Under the pieces are notes generated by a model that saw only the letters and a program-made list of their open reading frames with translations, was not told the DNA's origin and ran no database searches. Source: Bacillota bacterium (lineage in GTDB: Bacteria > Bacillota > Clostridia > Saccharofermentanales > DTU023). From it: a stretch of 15,052 nt of DNA. Below, in pieces: positions 1 to 6,957 of the stretch. Position numbers and translations under genes: made by a program. Positions within the stretch are counted from its first letter, which is position 1. Every line of letters begins with the position of its first letter. The stretch spans positions 1-15,052 of the forward strand of contig JAFAAL010000053.1 in the NCBI GenBank assembly GCA_023426575.1. The letters run 5' to 3'.

Positions 1-799
1 CTCCCCTCTGCTGTCGTCCGCCTATCCGTTCTGCCCTGAAGTTGATCCCCGAGAGCTGGACTGGATAGCCCGTATTCAAGAGACAATTTTCGACCATGAG
101 ATAGGCCCGATAGATCTCGCCGAGGGCTCGCGCCGCCTCACGCGTGCTCAGGAGGACTTCTTCTGAACGGCCGTCCAGCATCAGACGGTCTGCTGGCGCA
201 GCTCGCAGAACGAGCAGGAAGCTCATCTCCCCCTCTTGATTGCAGCGCAGGTGCAAACCCGCTACTTGAGCGAGCCCCTCGACTTCCTGCGCTCTCTCAT
301 TCAGTGCCTCTAGCGCCACTTCCAGAGGAGAGGCAAGAAGCTCACAGCTCTCAATTCTCTGCACCTCGCCGCTGCCCCGCCCGAGATAGCCAAATCGCCC
401 CTGAGAAAAGTGCCAGAAGACCTTATGCCGATAGCGAAAAGCTGGCCCCGTTCTCAGCGGTACCGCACGGCCGAAGAGATGTTCCAGCTGTGCACGCTTC
501 AAATCGGCAAAAGCCCCATACCCCATCTCCTCCACGGCACAGGAGCCACAGGCTGGAAAGTGCGGACAGAAGGCGCCCTGACGCTCTGGACTGGGGTTCA
601 ATAATTGGTATTCGTCAGGGGAGAAGGCTTTTTTCCCTGATGAAAGATCGCTCTCGTAGACAGCAATCCGATCACCAGGGATCGCTCCTACAAGAGAGAG
701 AATCCTACCCTCCCCCGACTCAGGCGCGGCGACGCCCGTGCCATCCTGGAAGAGATCGCGGATATAATAGGGCTGGCTTAAGTTTTCTTGAACTCTCAT
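1..799 (-). CDS. TrmA/RlmD-family 23S rRNA or tRNA (uracil-5-)-methyltransferase, 3'-truncated by window edge
   Basis: Reading leftward from ATG at 799 gives 266 codons without a stop, so the gene continues beyond position 1. Residues about 12-58 resemble a TRAM RNA-binding domain (LFQDGTGVA, then VGAIPGDRIAVYE). Cysteines follow at 78, 84 and 87 (CPHFPACGSC), with another at 152 (ESCEL). This is the Cx5CxxC plus distal Cys arrangement that binds a [4Fe-4S] cluster in E. coli RlmD, at nearly the same positions. The family transfers a methyl group from SAM to C5 of uridine in rRNA or tRNA. The SAM-binding and catalytic Cys motifs lie in the missing C-terminal part, so RlmD, RlmCD and TrmA cannot be told apart. 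An in-frame TGA lies five codons upstream and no Shine-Dalgarno precedes the ATG. The start is supported by the TRAM domain following directly. Family assignment is secure; exact substrate is not. Confidence 0.88.
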   Translation of the reverse strand, partial: MRVQENLSQPYYIRDLFQDGTGVAAPESGEGRILSLVGAIPGDRIAVYESDLSSGKKAFSPDEYQLLNPSPERQGAFCPHFPACGSCAVEEMGYGAFADLKRAQLEHLFGRAVPLRTGPAFRYRHKVFWHFSQGRFGYLGRGSGEVQRIESCELLASPLEVALEALNERAQEVEGLAQVAGLHLRCNQEGEMSFLLVLRAAPADRLMLDGRSEEVLLSTREAARALGEIYRAYLMVENCLLNTGYPVQLSGINFRAERIGGRQQRG

Positions 800-805
800 A
801 TTTGG

Positions 806-814
806 ATTATATCA
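806..814 (-). promoter_or_regulatory. Extended -10 promoter of the methyltransferase gene
   Basis: On the minus strand the sequence reads TGATATAAT, a perfect TATAAT with the TGn extension. The last T of the box (806) is six bases from the ATG at 799, so the usual start of transcription, about seven bases downstream, falls on the A of the start codon. No good -35 is visible (TTATAG at 834-829); extended -10 promoters often do without one. The mRNA would be leaderless, which fits the missing ribosome binding site. Confidence 0.7.
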
Positions 815-826
815 GCCCTGAAGATT

Positions 827-835
827 TGCTATAAT
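827..835 (+). promoter_or_regulatory. Extended -10 promoter of the penicillin-binding protein operon
   Basis: TGCTATAAT is a perfect extended -10. Transcription should start near 842, giving a leader of about 37 nt that carries the ribosome binding site AGGAG (868-872), six bases before the ATG at 879. The weak -35 position (807-812, TTATAT) coincides with the -10 box of the divergent methyltransferase promoter. Confidence 0.7.
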
Positions 836-878
836 CCTATTTTGAGTAGATATCTAAAGAGGGAAATAGGAGTACTGA

Positions 879-3428
879 ATGCCACCACGTGGTTCTAATC
901 ATCAAGATAATGGGAAGTCGGAACGGGAGATCAAGCGGCCACGCCGCAGCCCCGAGCGTTCTTCTGCGCAAAATGGGCGCCGGGAGCGTCAAGTCATTTC
1001 GCCCCAGGCCGCAGATCGCGCTCTCGCTAAGGCTCGCGAGAGTGCTCATCTGGCACGCGCACGACAAGAGGGCCGTGATCCTGCGTCACCTCTGACACCG
1101 CCTCCCCTGCCAGCCCCTCATGCCCCTCGGCATAATCCTCGCTATGAGCGCCCGCAGCGCCAATTGTCTAAGGCGGAGCGGCGCCAACGCGCCGAGATTC
1201 GTAAGCGCGTGGTCGGCAAGCCGAGTTATTCTGGCAAGTCTTCTTCTATCACTCATTTTCTCGGCAAATCTCTCGTCACCGCCCTGAAGATCTTGATCGT
1301 CATGGTTCTGGTCATCGGGGCTCTGCTCGGTGGCGTCGGCGCTGGCATGCTCTCGGGCTATTTTTCTACAGCGCAAGAAGTCGAGGTCAAAGATCTCCAG
1401 ACCTTCTCTGGCGAGACTAAAATACTCGGTAAAGACGGCGAGGTCCTCGCGACATTAAAGGCAGATAGTTCAAACTCGGAATTTGTACCCATCGAGAAAA
1501 TTAAGGAGTCTAAGATTGCCGATGCCTTTATCGCGATTGAAGATGAGCGTTTTGAGACGCATCCGGGGATCGATATCAAGCGTATTGGCTCTGCGGTGAT
1601 CTCTGCCATCGCTAACGCAGGCAGTCCCACCCACGGTGGCTCGACGATTACCCAACAGACCATCAAGCTCATCTCTGGAAAGGATGAGATTTCCGCGCAG
1701 CGGAAGATTCAGGAGTGGTACAATGCCGTCCGCCTCGAACAGCGCAGGAGCAAGGACAATATCTTAGAACTCTATTTAAACCTCGTGCCGATGGCCAATA
1801 ACTATGTCGGTGTCGGTGCCGCGGCCAAGGCTTATTTTAATAAGCCTGTCTCAGAGCTCACGATTGCTGAGGCAGCTCTCCTTGCGGGCATTCCGAACCG
1901 TCCTGCGACGTATAACCCACTGACTGAATATGGCCGCCGCAATGCCCTGCGCCGCATGCGCTTTATCCTCAACAAGATGTTGGAGCTCGGAAAGATCAGC
2001 CCGAGCGAGTACCAAGAGGCCCTCAACTCCGAATTGCAGTTTGACTTCAGCTCGATCTTAAATCAAAAGGTTGAAATTCAATCTTACGCCGTCGACTACG
2101 TTATTGAGAAGGTCATGGACGACCTGATCAACAAGCTCGGCTATTCTCCAGAACTCGCGAGAATTGCCGTCTACAACTATGGACTGACTATTGAGAGTAC
2201 CATCGACAGCAATGTCCAGAGCTCGCTCGAACGAGTCTTTAAGAACCGCGATCTCTTCGTCACAGATGAAGCTCTCCTCCCCGACAGTCCAGAAGAGCCC
2301 GAGGCCGCCATTACTGTGATGGATAACGCGGATGGCAGCGAGGGCTACGTCCGCGGCATGGTCGGTGGCTATGGCCAGAAAAAGGGGAATTTTACCTTGA
2401 ACCGCGCCGTCTACGCCAAGCGTCAACCGGGTTCATCGATCAAACCCATTCTCGTCTATGGCCCGGCCATCGACTCTGGGAAGATTTCGATGGCAACTCC
2501 CTTTGTTGACCGCCCTGTCTACCTCGATCCCGACCGCCCCGAGACCCCCTATCCAGAAAACTACAGCAAGACATATATTGGACCGCAGACGCTGGAGCAG
2601 GCACTGGCGATGTCTCTCAACACCATCGCCGCAGAAGTCTACGCCAAGATGCTGGGCCCCGAGATTGGTCTCAGCTATCTCAAGCAAAGTGGCATCGACC
2701 GCACAAATGAGCCCTATGTGGCAGGTGCACTCGGTGGTTTCTCTGAAGGTATGTCGACCTACGAGATGGCAGGAGCCTATTCTGTTTTTGCCAATGATGG
2801 TAATTACGTCGCGCCGAGAGTCTACCTCCGCGTGCTCAATGCCGACGGCGAGGTCCTCCTCGACAACAGTTTAAAGGAGAGCCATCGAATCTATCGCAGC
2901 GAATCTGCAGCGGTGATGACCTATCTCCTGACCAAGGTCGCAGATGCACCATGGAATCTTGCTTCCCCAGACAACACGCCAGCTGCTGGTAAGACGGGAA
3001 CCACCGATCTTTACACCGACGTGTGGTTTTGCGGCTATACGCCCTATTACACGGCGGCTGTCTGGTATGGCTACGACAATGCCAACGGGCGTCATACGAT
3101 TATTCCCGTTGAAGACGGAAAAAATGCTGTCAATATCTGGCGTGCATCCATGCAGGCGATTCACGAGGGGCTCCCACGCCTCGAATTCACCATGCCTGAG
3201 ACCGTTGAGCAGGCCAATGTCTGTCTGACCTCAGGCATGCTTGCGGGCGAATTTTGCCCTAGCTCTATGTCGGTCTATTTGGTCCCAGGTTCAGCCGCCA
3301 ATCCCAAGGAAGTCTGTACGATGCACGTGGAAGAGAAGAAGAAGCGGCCGCGCTTCCCCTGGGAAAAAGACGATGACGATGATGATGATCGCGAATTGCC
3401 TAAGTTGCCTGACTTCTTTACGCCTTAG
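879..3428 (+). CDS. Class A penicillin-binding protein (PBP1A family; transglycosylase plus transpeptidase)
   Basis: This 849-residue bifunctional enzyme polymerises lipid II into glycan strands and cross-links them outside the membrane. Residues 1-130 are a long, Arg/Lys-rich, low-complexity cytoplasmic tail. One membrane helix follows (about 132-157), as in a type II membrane protein. The GT51 transglycosylase domain (about 170-345) has EDERFETHPG with the catalytic Glu at 221 and GGSTITQQ at 253-260. The transpeptidase domain has all three motifs: SxxK at Ser519-Lys522 (QPGSSIKP), SxN at 579-581 (SLN) and KTG at 705-707 (GKTGTTD). The C-terminus has three cysteines (782, 793, 813), a basic stretch and a run of seven Asp (831-837). 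The start is set by AGGAG six bases upstream. The deaminase gene begins 19 bases after its stop and is probably cotranscribed. The family is certain; which PBP1 paralogue it is cannot be said. Confidence 0.96.
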   Translation: MPPRGSNHQDNGKSEREIKRPRRSPERSSAQNGRRERQVISPQAADRALAKARESAHLARARQEGRDPASPLTPPPLPAPHAPRHNPRYERPQRQLSKAERRQRAEIRKRVVGKPSYSGKSSSITHFLGKSLVTALKILIVMVLVIGALLGGVGAGMLSGYFSTAQEVEVKDLQTFSGETKILGKDGEVLATLKADSSNSEFVPIEKIKESKIADAFIAIEDERFETHPGIDIKRIGSAVISAIANAGSPTHGGSTITQQTIKLISGKDEISAQRKIQEWYNAVRLEQRRSKDNILELYLNLVPMANNYVGVGAAAKAYFNKPVSELTIAEAALLAGIPNRPATYNPLTEYGRRNALRRMRFILNKMLELGKISPSEYQEALNSELQFDFSSILNQKVEIQSYAVDYVIEKVMDDLINKLGYSPELARIAVYNYGLTIESTIDSNVQSSLERVFKNRDLFVTDEALLPDSPEEPEAAITVMDNADGSEGYVRGMVGGYGQKKGNFTLNRAVYAKRQPGSSIKPILVYGPAIDSGKISMATPFVDRPVYLDPDRPETPYPENYSKTYIGPQTLEQALAMSLNTIAAEVYAKMLGPEIGLSYLKQSGIDRTNEPYVAGALGGFSEGMSTYEMAGAYSVFANDGNYVAPRVYLRVLNADGEVLLDNSLKESHRIYRSESAAVMTYLLTKVADAPWNLASPDNTPAAGKTGTTDLYTDVWFCGYTPYYTAAVWYGYDNANGRHTIIPVEDGKNAVNIWRASMQAIHEGLPRLEFTMPETVEQANVCLTSGMLAGEFCPSSMSVYLVPGSAANPKEVCTMHVEEKKKRPRFPWEKDDDDDDDRELPKLPDFFTP

Positions 3429-3447
3429 AAAGCGAGAGATTTAAACC

Positions 3448-4743
3448 ATGCTCTTTCACTCCGCAAGCTATCTTGATGCAGAGGGCCAGATAAGACAGGG
3501 AGATCTGCGCATCAGAAACGCTGTCATTGAGGAGATTGGTCCAGCTCTGAGAATAGAGCCAGATGAAGAGATCATAAACTGTGAGGGGAAACTCATCCTC
3601 CCGGCCTTCTATAATACGCATACCCACTTGCCGATGACGCTCTTACGCGGCTATGGAGAAAATCTAAGTCTTCTTGACTGGCTCGAGCACAAGGTCTTCC
3701 CCTTTGAGGATCTCTTGACTGTGGAAGATGTCTATTGGGGAACTCTCCTGGCCATTGCAGAACTCCTGGCGAGCGGCTGTTGCTCTGCCTCTGACATGTA
3801 CTTTCGCCTGCCAGGGATTATCCAGGCCGTGCAAGAGACGGGCTTCAAGATCAATTTGGTCAATCCCATCACAGGTAATAAACCCTACCGGGAGATGCCA
3901 GGCTTCGACGAAGAGCTTTACCTCCTCGAGACCGCAGAATCTGACGCCAGCGGTCGAATCCGGATCGACGCCGGCATCCATGCGGAATACACCTCGGGCC
4001 CTGAGGCCGTGCGCTCTGTGGTGGCTTTTGCCGAGGAATATGACCTGGCCATCCACCTCCACCTCTCTGAGAGCAGGGCGGAACACGAGGCCTGCAAGCA
4101 GCGCTGGCAGAAGACGCCTCTACGCTATTTTTATGATTTGGCTGTCTTCTCGCGACCAGTTCTCGCCGCCCACGCCATCTATCTCGAGGACTCAGATTAT
4201 GATTTGCTGCGCGAGCTAGTGGCGGCCGGGCATGAAATCACGCTGATGCATAACCCCCACTCCAATCTGAAATTGGCCTCTGGCTTCGCTCCGCTGCATC
4301 GCTGGCGTGAGACGGGCGTCAATATCACGGTGGCGACGGATGGCGCGGCCTCAAACAACGCGCTCAATATCTTGGGTGAGCTGCGGCTCGCCGGCGTCTT
4401 GCAGAAGGCTGTGTCTGGAGATCCTTGCTTCCTCACGCCGCAAGAGCTGCTCGCCATGGTGACGACGAACGGGGCGCGGGCCCAGAGGCGGGAGCGAGCG
4501 GGCCGGCTCGCCCCGGGCTATGCCGCTGATCTTGCCATCTTGGACATCGATAAGCCCCATTTTTATCCACAGGAAAATCTCCTGAATCACCTCGTCTACT
4601 CTGCTCAGGGCAGCGATGTCTGGATGACGGTCGTCGACGGTAAAATCCTCTACCGTGACGGCCAGTTCATGAGCTTAGACATCGCCGAGGTCCAGCGACA
4701 AGTCGAGCGCATCTACCAGGAAAAGATGGCTCAACTCCAATAA
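3448..4743 (+). CDS. Amidohydrolase, 5'-methylthioadenosine/S-adenosylhomocysteine deaminase type
   Basis: A metal-dependent amidohydrolase of 431 residues, close to the family's usual length. It probably deaminates MTA or SAH, the by-products of SAM use, to the inosine forms. The order of motifs matches the characterised MTA/SAH deaminases: NTHTH with metal ligands His58 and His60, followed by the typical MTLLRGY; His203-Leu-His205 with Glu208 (HLHLSES); His242 (AAHAIYL); the HNPHSNLKLASG segment (268-279); and Asp298 in ATDGAASNN. The C-terminus (about 350-410) returns to the composite beta domain (GRLAPGYAADLAILD). In many relatives the segment corresponding to 177-182 reads HAPYT, here HAEYT, close to where substrate binds. 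The ribosome binding site is weak (GAGAG), so translation may depend on the PBP gene 19 bases upstream. Related guanine or chlorohydrolase specificities (TRZ/ATZ group) cannot be excluded. Confidence 0.87.
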   Translation: MLFHSASYLDAEGQIRQGDLRIRNAVIEEIGPALRIEPDEEIINCEGKLILPAFYNTHTHLPMTLLRGYGENLSLLDWLEHKVFPFEDLLTVEDVYWGTLLAIAELLASGCCSASDMYFRLPGIIQAVQETGFKINLVNPITGNKPYREMPGFDEELYLLETAESDASGRIRIDAGIHAEYTSGPEAVRSVVAFAEEYDLAIHLHLSESRAEHEACKQRWQKTPLRYFYDLAVFSRPVLAAHAIYLEDSDYDLLRELVAAGHEITLMHNPHSNLKLASGFAPLHRWRETGVNITVATDGAASNNALNILGELRLAGVLQKAVSGDPCFLTPQELLAMVTTNGARAQRRERAGRLAPGYAADLAILDIDKPHFYPQENLLNHLVYSAQGSDVWMTVVDGKILYRDGQFMSLDIAEVQRQVERIYQEKMAQLQ

Positions 4744-4745
4744 AA

Positions 4746-4767
4746 AGGACCTCCCGAGGGAGGTCCT
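4746..4767. terminator. Convergent intrinsic terminator between the deaminase and sod genes
   Basis: Arms AGGACCTCC (4746-4754) and GGAGGTCCT (4759-4767) pair perfectly over 9 bp around the loop CGAG. Leftward transcripts from sod meet a run of five U right after the stem, a classical intrinsic terminator. Rightward transcripts meet only a pyrimidine-rich stretch (GATCTTCTCTTG), so termination for the deaminase operon should be weaker. Confidence 0.88.
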
Positions 4768-4787
4768 GATCTTCTCTTGTGCTTCTT

Positions 4788-5399
4788 TTACTTCTTCAGC
4801 TCGTCGTATTTCTTGCCGACGATATCCCAGTTGACAACGTCCCACCAAGCCTTGAGGTAGTCGGGGCGACGGTTCTGGTACTTGAGGTAGTAGGCGTGCT
4901 CCCAGACATCGTTTCCGAGGACCGGCTGATAGCCGTCGCTGACGGGATTGTTCTGATTCGGGGTCGAGATGACCTCGAGCTTGCCATCCTTGTTCAGGAC
5001 GAGCCAGGCCCAGCCAGAGCCGAATTGGCCTGCGCCAGCCTTCTCAAATTTTTCCTTGAACTGATCAAAAGAGCCAAAAGCCTCATCAATAGCCTCTTTC
5101 AGCTTGCCTTGGGGTTCTTTGGCACCGCCGGGAGTCATCACTTCCCAGAACCACTCATGGTTCATAGCACCACCGCCGTTATTGCGGACGGCCGCACGCT
5201 TCTCCTCAGGGACCTCTTCGATCTTGGCGAGGACCTCGCTGACATCCATGTCATCGAATTTCGTGCCTTGCACGGCTTCATTATATTTTTCACAGTATGT
5301 CTTGTAGTGCTTGTCGTGGTGGAATTCCATCGTTGCCTTGTCGATCGTAGGCTCGAGGGCATCGTAGGCATAGGGTAGTTCTCTGTACTTAACGCTCAT
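4788..5399 (-). CDS. sodA: Superoxide dismutase, Fe/Mn family, probably Mn type
   Basis: The 203-residue length is normal for the cytoplasmic enzyme that dismutes superoxide to hydrogen peroxide and oxygen. Metal ligands are His27 (EFHHDKH), His81 (GGAMNHEWFW), Asp164 and His168 (LGNDVWEHAYYLKYQNRRPDY); the gateway Tyr35 is present. The position that holds the active-site Gln in iron enzymes is Gly77 here. The Gln comes instead from the C-terminal domain (Gln149 in STPNQNNP), the arrangement of manganese enzymes, though metal-flexible forms exist. AGGAG (5406-5410) lies seven bases before the ATG and sets the start. The gene stands alone, convergent with the deaminase and divergent from the aminotransferase, and its upstream region holds a palindrome and a leader hairpin. 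Its presence suggests regular exposure to oxygen. Confidence 0.96.
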   Translation of the reverse strand: MSVKYRELPYAYDALEPTIDKATMEFHHDKHYKTYCEKYNEAVQGTKFDDMDVSEVLAKIEEVPEEKRAAVRNNGGGAMNHEWFWEVMTPGGAKEPQGKLKEAIDEAFGSFDQFKEKFEKAGAGQFGSGWAWLVLNKDGKLEVISTPNQNNPVSDGYQPVLGNDVWEHAYYLKYQNRRPDYLKAWWDVVNWDIVGKKYDELKK

Positions 5400-5412
5400 G
5401 ATTTTCTCCTTT

Positions 5413-5438
5413 CTCAGCTGAACGCATTTTCAGCCAAG
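5413..5438 (-). promoter_or_regulatory. Hairpin in the sod leader, next to the ribosome binding site
   Basis: On the minus strand CTTGGCTGAA (5438-5429) pairs with TTCAGCTGAG (5422-5413) over 10 bp, two of them G-U, around the loop AATGCG. The stem ends two bases before the AGGAG ribosome binding site (5410-5406), with no U-run, so it is not a terminator. It would sit at or near the 5' end of the mRNA if the -10 at 5449-5454 is used, and could stabilise the message or affect ribosome access. Confidence 0.5.
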
Positions 5439-5448
5439 CTAAATTCTA

Positions 5449-5454
5449 CTTATA
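5449..5454 (-). promoter_or_regulatory. Likely -10 box of the sod promoter
   Basis: TATAAG on the minus strand matches TATAAT in five of six positions; transcription would start near 5442. An alternative, TAGAAT (5448-5443), overlaps the leader hairpin. No good -35 is visible for either box; the -35 position for the first lies against and inside the 5465-5486 palindrome. Confidence 0.4.
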
Positions 5455-5464
5455 CGTTAACATA

Positions 5465-5486
5465 TTGGACTCGGGCCTGAGTCTAA
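5465..5486. promoter_or_regulatory. 22-bp imperfect palindrome upstream of sod, candidate operator
   Basis: Arms TTGGACTC (5465-5472) and GAGTCTAA (5479-5486) are inverted repeats with one mismatch, spaced by GGGCCT. The centre falls around -34 relative to the predicted sod start. There is no U-run on either strand, so it is more likely a protein-binding site than a terminator. The TTAG...CTAA-like ends loosely recall DtxR/MntR-family operators, which would fit a manganese SOD, but the resemblance is weak. Confidence 0.45.
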
Positions 5487-5594
5487 TGAGAGCAGGGGCA
5501 ACTTATGTTACCTTTTCGCTCTGAGCCCGTCTTTTCAGCTCTCTGAAGGCGCACTCTCCTCCGCGTTTTTGTCATATTCTATACATATTTTTGT

Positions 5595-5602
5595 GCTAGA
5601 CT
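5595..5602 (+). promoter_or_regulatory. Possible promoter of the aminotransferase gene
   Basis: The octamer GCTAGACT, preceded by T at 5594 (TGCTAGACT), resembles an extended -10 with four of six matches in the hexamer. TTGTCA (5569-5574) is a good -35 but sits 22 bp away, too far for the standard spacing. Transcription would start near 5609, just before the leader hairpin. Confidence 0.3.
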
Positions 5603-5613
5603 AGGCCTAAGAT

Positions 5614-5637
5614 CTGAAAGGAGAGCTGACGTTTCAG
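5614..5637 (+). promoter_or_regulatory. Leader hairpin holding the displaced ribosome binding site of the aminotransferase gene
   Basis: CTGAAA (5614-5619) and TTTCAG (5632-5637) form a 6-bp stem around a 12-base loop that contains GGAGAG. The only Shine-Dalgarno-like sequence (AAAGGAG, 5617-5623) is 22 bases before the ATG at 5646, far more than the usual 5-9. Folding would present GGAG in the loop and shorten the effective distance to the start. Whether it forms in the cell is unknown. Confidence 0.35.
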
Positions 5638-5645
5638 CAGATTGA

Positions 5646-6842
5646 ATGAAATTATCCGAGAGAATCACTTCTATGCAGGCTTCGCCTATTCGCAAACTCG
5701 TCCCGCTGGCCCTGGCTGCCAAGGAGCAGGGCAAGAAGGTCTACCACCTCAATATCGGTCAGCCTGATATTAAGACACCTCCTGAGTTTATGGCCGCTGT
5801 CAATAGCTATGACAGTGAGGTCCTCGCCTATGCGCACTCTCAGGGCTACTTCCCTCTGATCGATGCCATCAGTCACTACTACGAGCGCCTCGGTATGCAC
5901 TACGGTCGCGAGCACATCGTCATCACCAATGGGGGCTCTGAGGCTCTTCAGCACGCCTTCGTCGCCATCTGTAACCCAGGCGATGAGATCCTTGTCCCCG
6001 AACCATTTTATACCAACTACCGCGGCTTCTCTCTTCCCTTTAACGTCGAGATTAAACCGATCACTTGCACGGCGGAAGATGCCTTTGCCCTGCCGAGCAA
6101 GGAGAAGATTCAGTCTCTCATCAGCGATAGGACGAGAGCCATCTTAGTGTCGAACCCGGGCAATCCGACGGGTGTCGTCTATAGCGCTGAAGAGGTGGAG
6201 ATGCTCCGCCAGCTCGCTCTCGAGAACGATCTCTTCCTCATCGGAGATGAGGTCTACCGTGAATTTGCCTACGACGGCGACCGCGCCATCTCCTTTGGCG
6301 AGCTCGAGGGTGTCGATGATCGTGTCATCTTGATCGACTCGGTGTCTAAGCGCTTCTCTGCCTGTGGCGCCCGGATAGGCTGCCTGATCTCAAGGAATAC
6401 AGAGCTGATTGAAAACGTCATTAAACTCGCCCAGGCGAGACTTTGTGCCCCAACGCTGGAAATGGTGGGTTCGACCGCTCTCTTTGAACTCGACCCCAGC
6501 TTCTTCGAGCCGATTCGGGCCGAATACAAGCTGCGCCGCGACACCATGATCGATGCGCTGCAGAAAATGCCTGGCGTCCTCTGCCTCCGTCCCAAGGGAG
6601 CCTTCTACGCCATCGCCAAGCTCCCCGTAAAGAACGCTGAAGATTTTGTCCGCTGGCTCCTCAGCGACTTCGATCTCGATGGCGAGACCGTCATGCTCGC
6701 CCCTGTCGAGAACTTCTATCAGACGCCAGGACTCGGTGTCGATGAGGTCCGTCTCGCCTATGTGCTCAACGTCGAGGACATCAAGCGTGCCATGAGAGTT
6801 CTCGCCGCTGGCCTCGAGGCCTATCCAGGCGAGCGCAAGTAA
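5646..6842 (+). CDS. Pyridoxal-phosphate aminotransferase, class I/II (fold type I)
   Basis: A cytoplasmic enzyme of 398 residues, normal for the aspartate aminotransferase superfamily. Visible motifs in order: NIGQPDIKTP (36-45) in the substrate-entry segment, NGGSEA (95-100) for the cofactor phosphate, SNPGNPTG (169-176), GDEVYREF (200-207) with Asp201 for the pyridine nitrogen, Lys235 in SVSKRFS as the Schiff-base lysine, Arg243 in GARIG, and Arg369 in DEVRLAY for the substrate carboxylate. All catalytic residues are present. The amino donor cannot be read from sequence; aspartate, alanine and aromatic amino acids are all possible. The start is fixed by a TGA directly upstream in frame and by the MKLS..SPIRKLVP opening common to relatives, although the ribosome binding site is unusually far away. 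The gene has its own terminator and appears monocistronic. Confidence 0.93.
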   Translation: MKLSERITSMQASPIRKLVPLALAAKEQGKKVYHLNIGQPDIKTPPEFMAAVNSYDSEVLAYAHSQGYFPLIDAISHYYERLGMHYGREHIVITNGGSEALQHAFVAICNPGDEILVPEPFYTNYRGFSLPFNVEIKPITCTAEDAFALPSKEKIQSLISDRTRAILVSNPGNPTGVVYSAEEVEMLRQLALENDLFLIGDEVYREFAYDGDRAISFGELEGVDDRVILIDSVSKRFSACGARIGCLISRNTELIENVIKLAQARLCAPTLEMVGSTALFELDPSFFEPIRAEYKLRRDTMIDALQKMPGVLCLRPKGAFYAIAKLPVKNAEDFVRWLLSDFDLDGETVMLAPVENFYQTPGLGVDEVRLAYVLNVEDIKRAMRVLAAGLEAYPGERK

Positions 6843-6865
6843 GCATCCTCGTATAATTCAAGTTC

Positions 6866-6894
6866 AAAAAGCTGGCTTCATGCCAGCTTTTTTT
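6866..6894 (+). terminator. Intrinsic terminator after the aminotransferase gene
   Basis: Stem AAAAAGCTGGC (6866-6876) pairs with GCCAGCTTTTT (6882-6892) around the loop TTCAT, followed by a run of seven T (6888-6894). It is a textbook Rho-independent terminator 24 bases after the stop codon. The A-run in front means it could also work on the opposite strand. Confidence 0.92.
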
Positions 6895-6928
6895 AAGGGC
6901 CAAAATCTGCCTTGAAGCTCTCGAGGTC

Positions 6929-6957
6929 TTGACAAGTTAGCTTAGTGAAACTAAAGT
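6929..6957 (+). promoter_or_regulatory. Promoter of the DUF3793-flavodoxin operon
   Basis: A perfect TTGACA (-35, 6929-6934) and TAAAGT (-10, 6952-6957, four of six matches) are spaced by exactly 17 bp. Transcription would start near 6964, giving a leader of about 37 nt. A palindrome fills the spacer and covers the -10 box, as expected for a repressed promoter. Confidence 0.7.

Noticed and set aside
304..834. Open frame of 176 codons on the plus strand
   Set aside because: It lies opposite the methyltransferase gene, gives a low-complexity Arg/Ser/Pro-rich peptide without domains, and has no ribosome binding site. The minus-strand frame has clear family motifs.
4779..5378. 199-codon open frame antisense to sod
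   Set aside because: It is the mirror of a strongly biased coding sequence; the hydrophobic translation (LLLLLQLVVFL) comes from Lys/Glu codons read backward. The SOD frame has all metal ligands.
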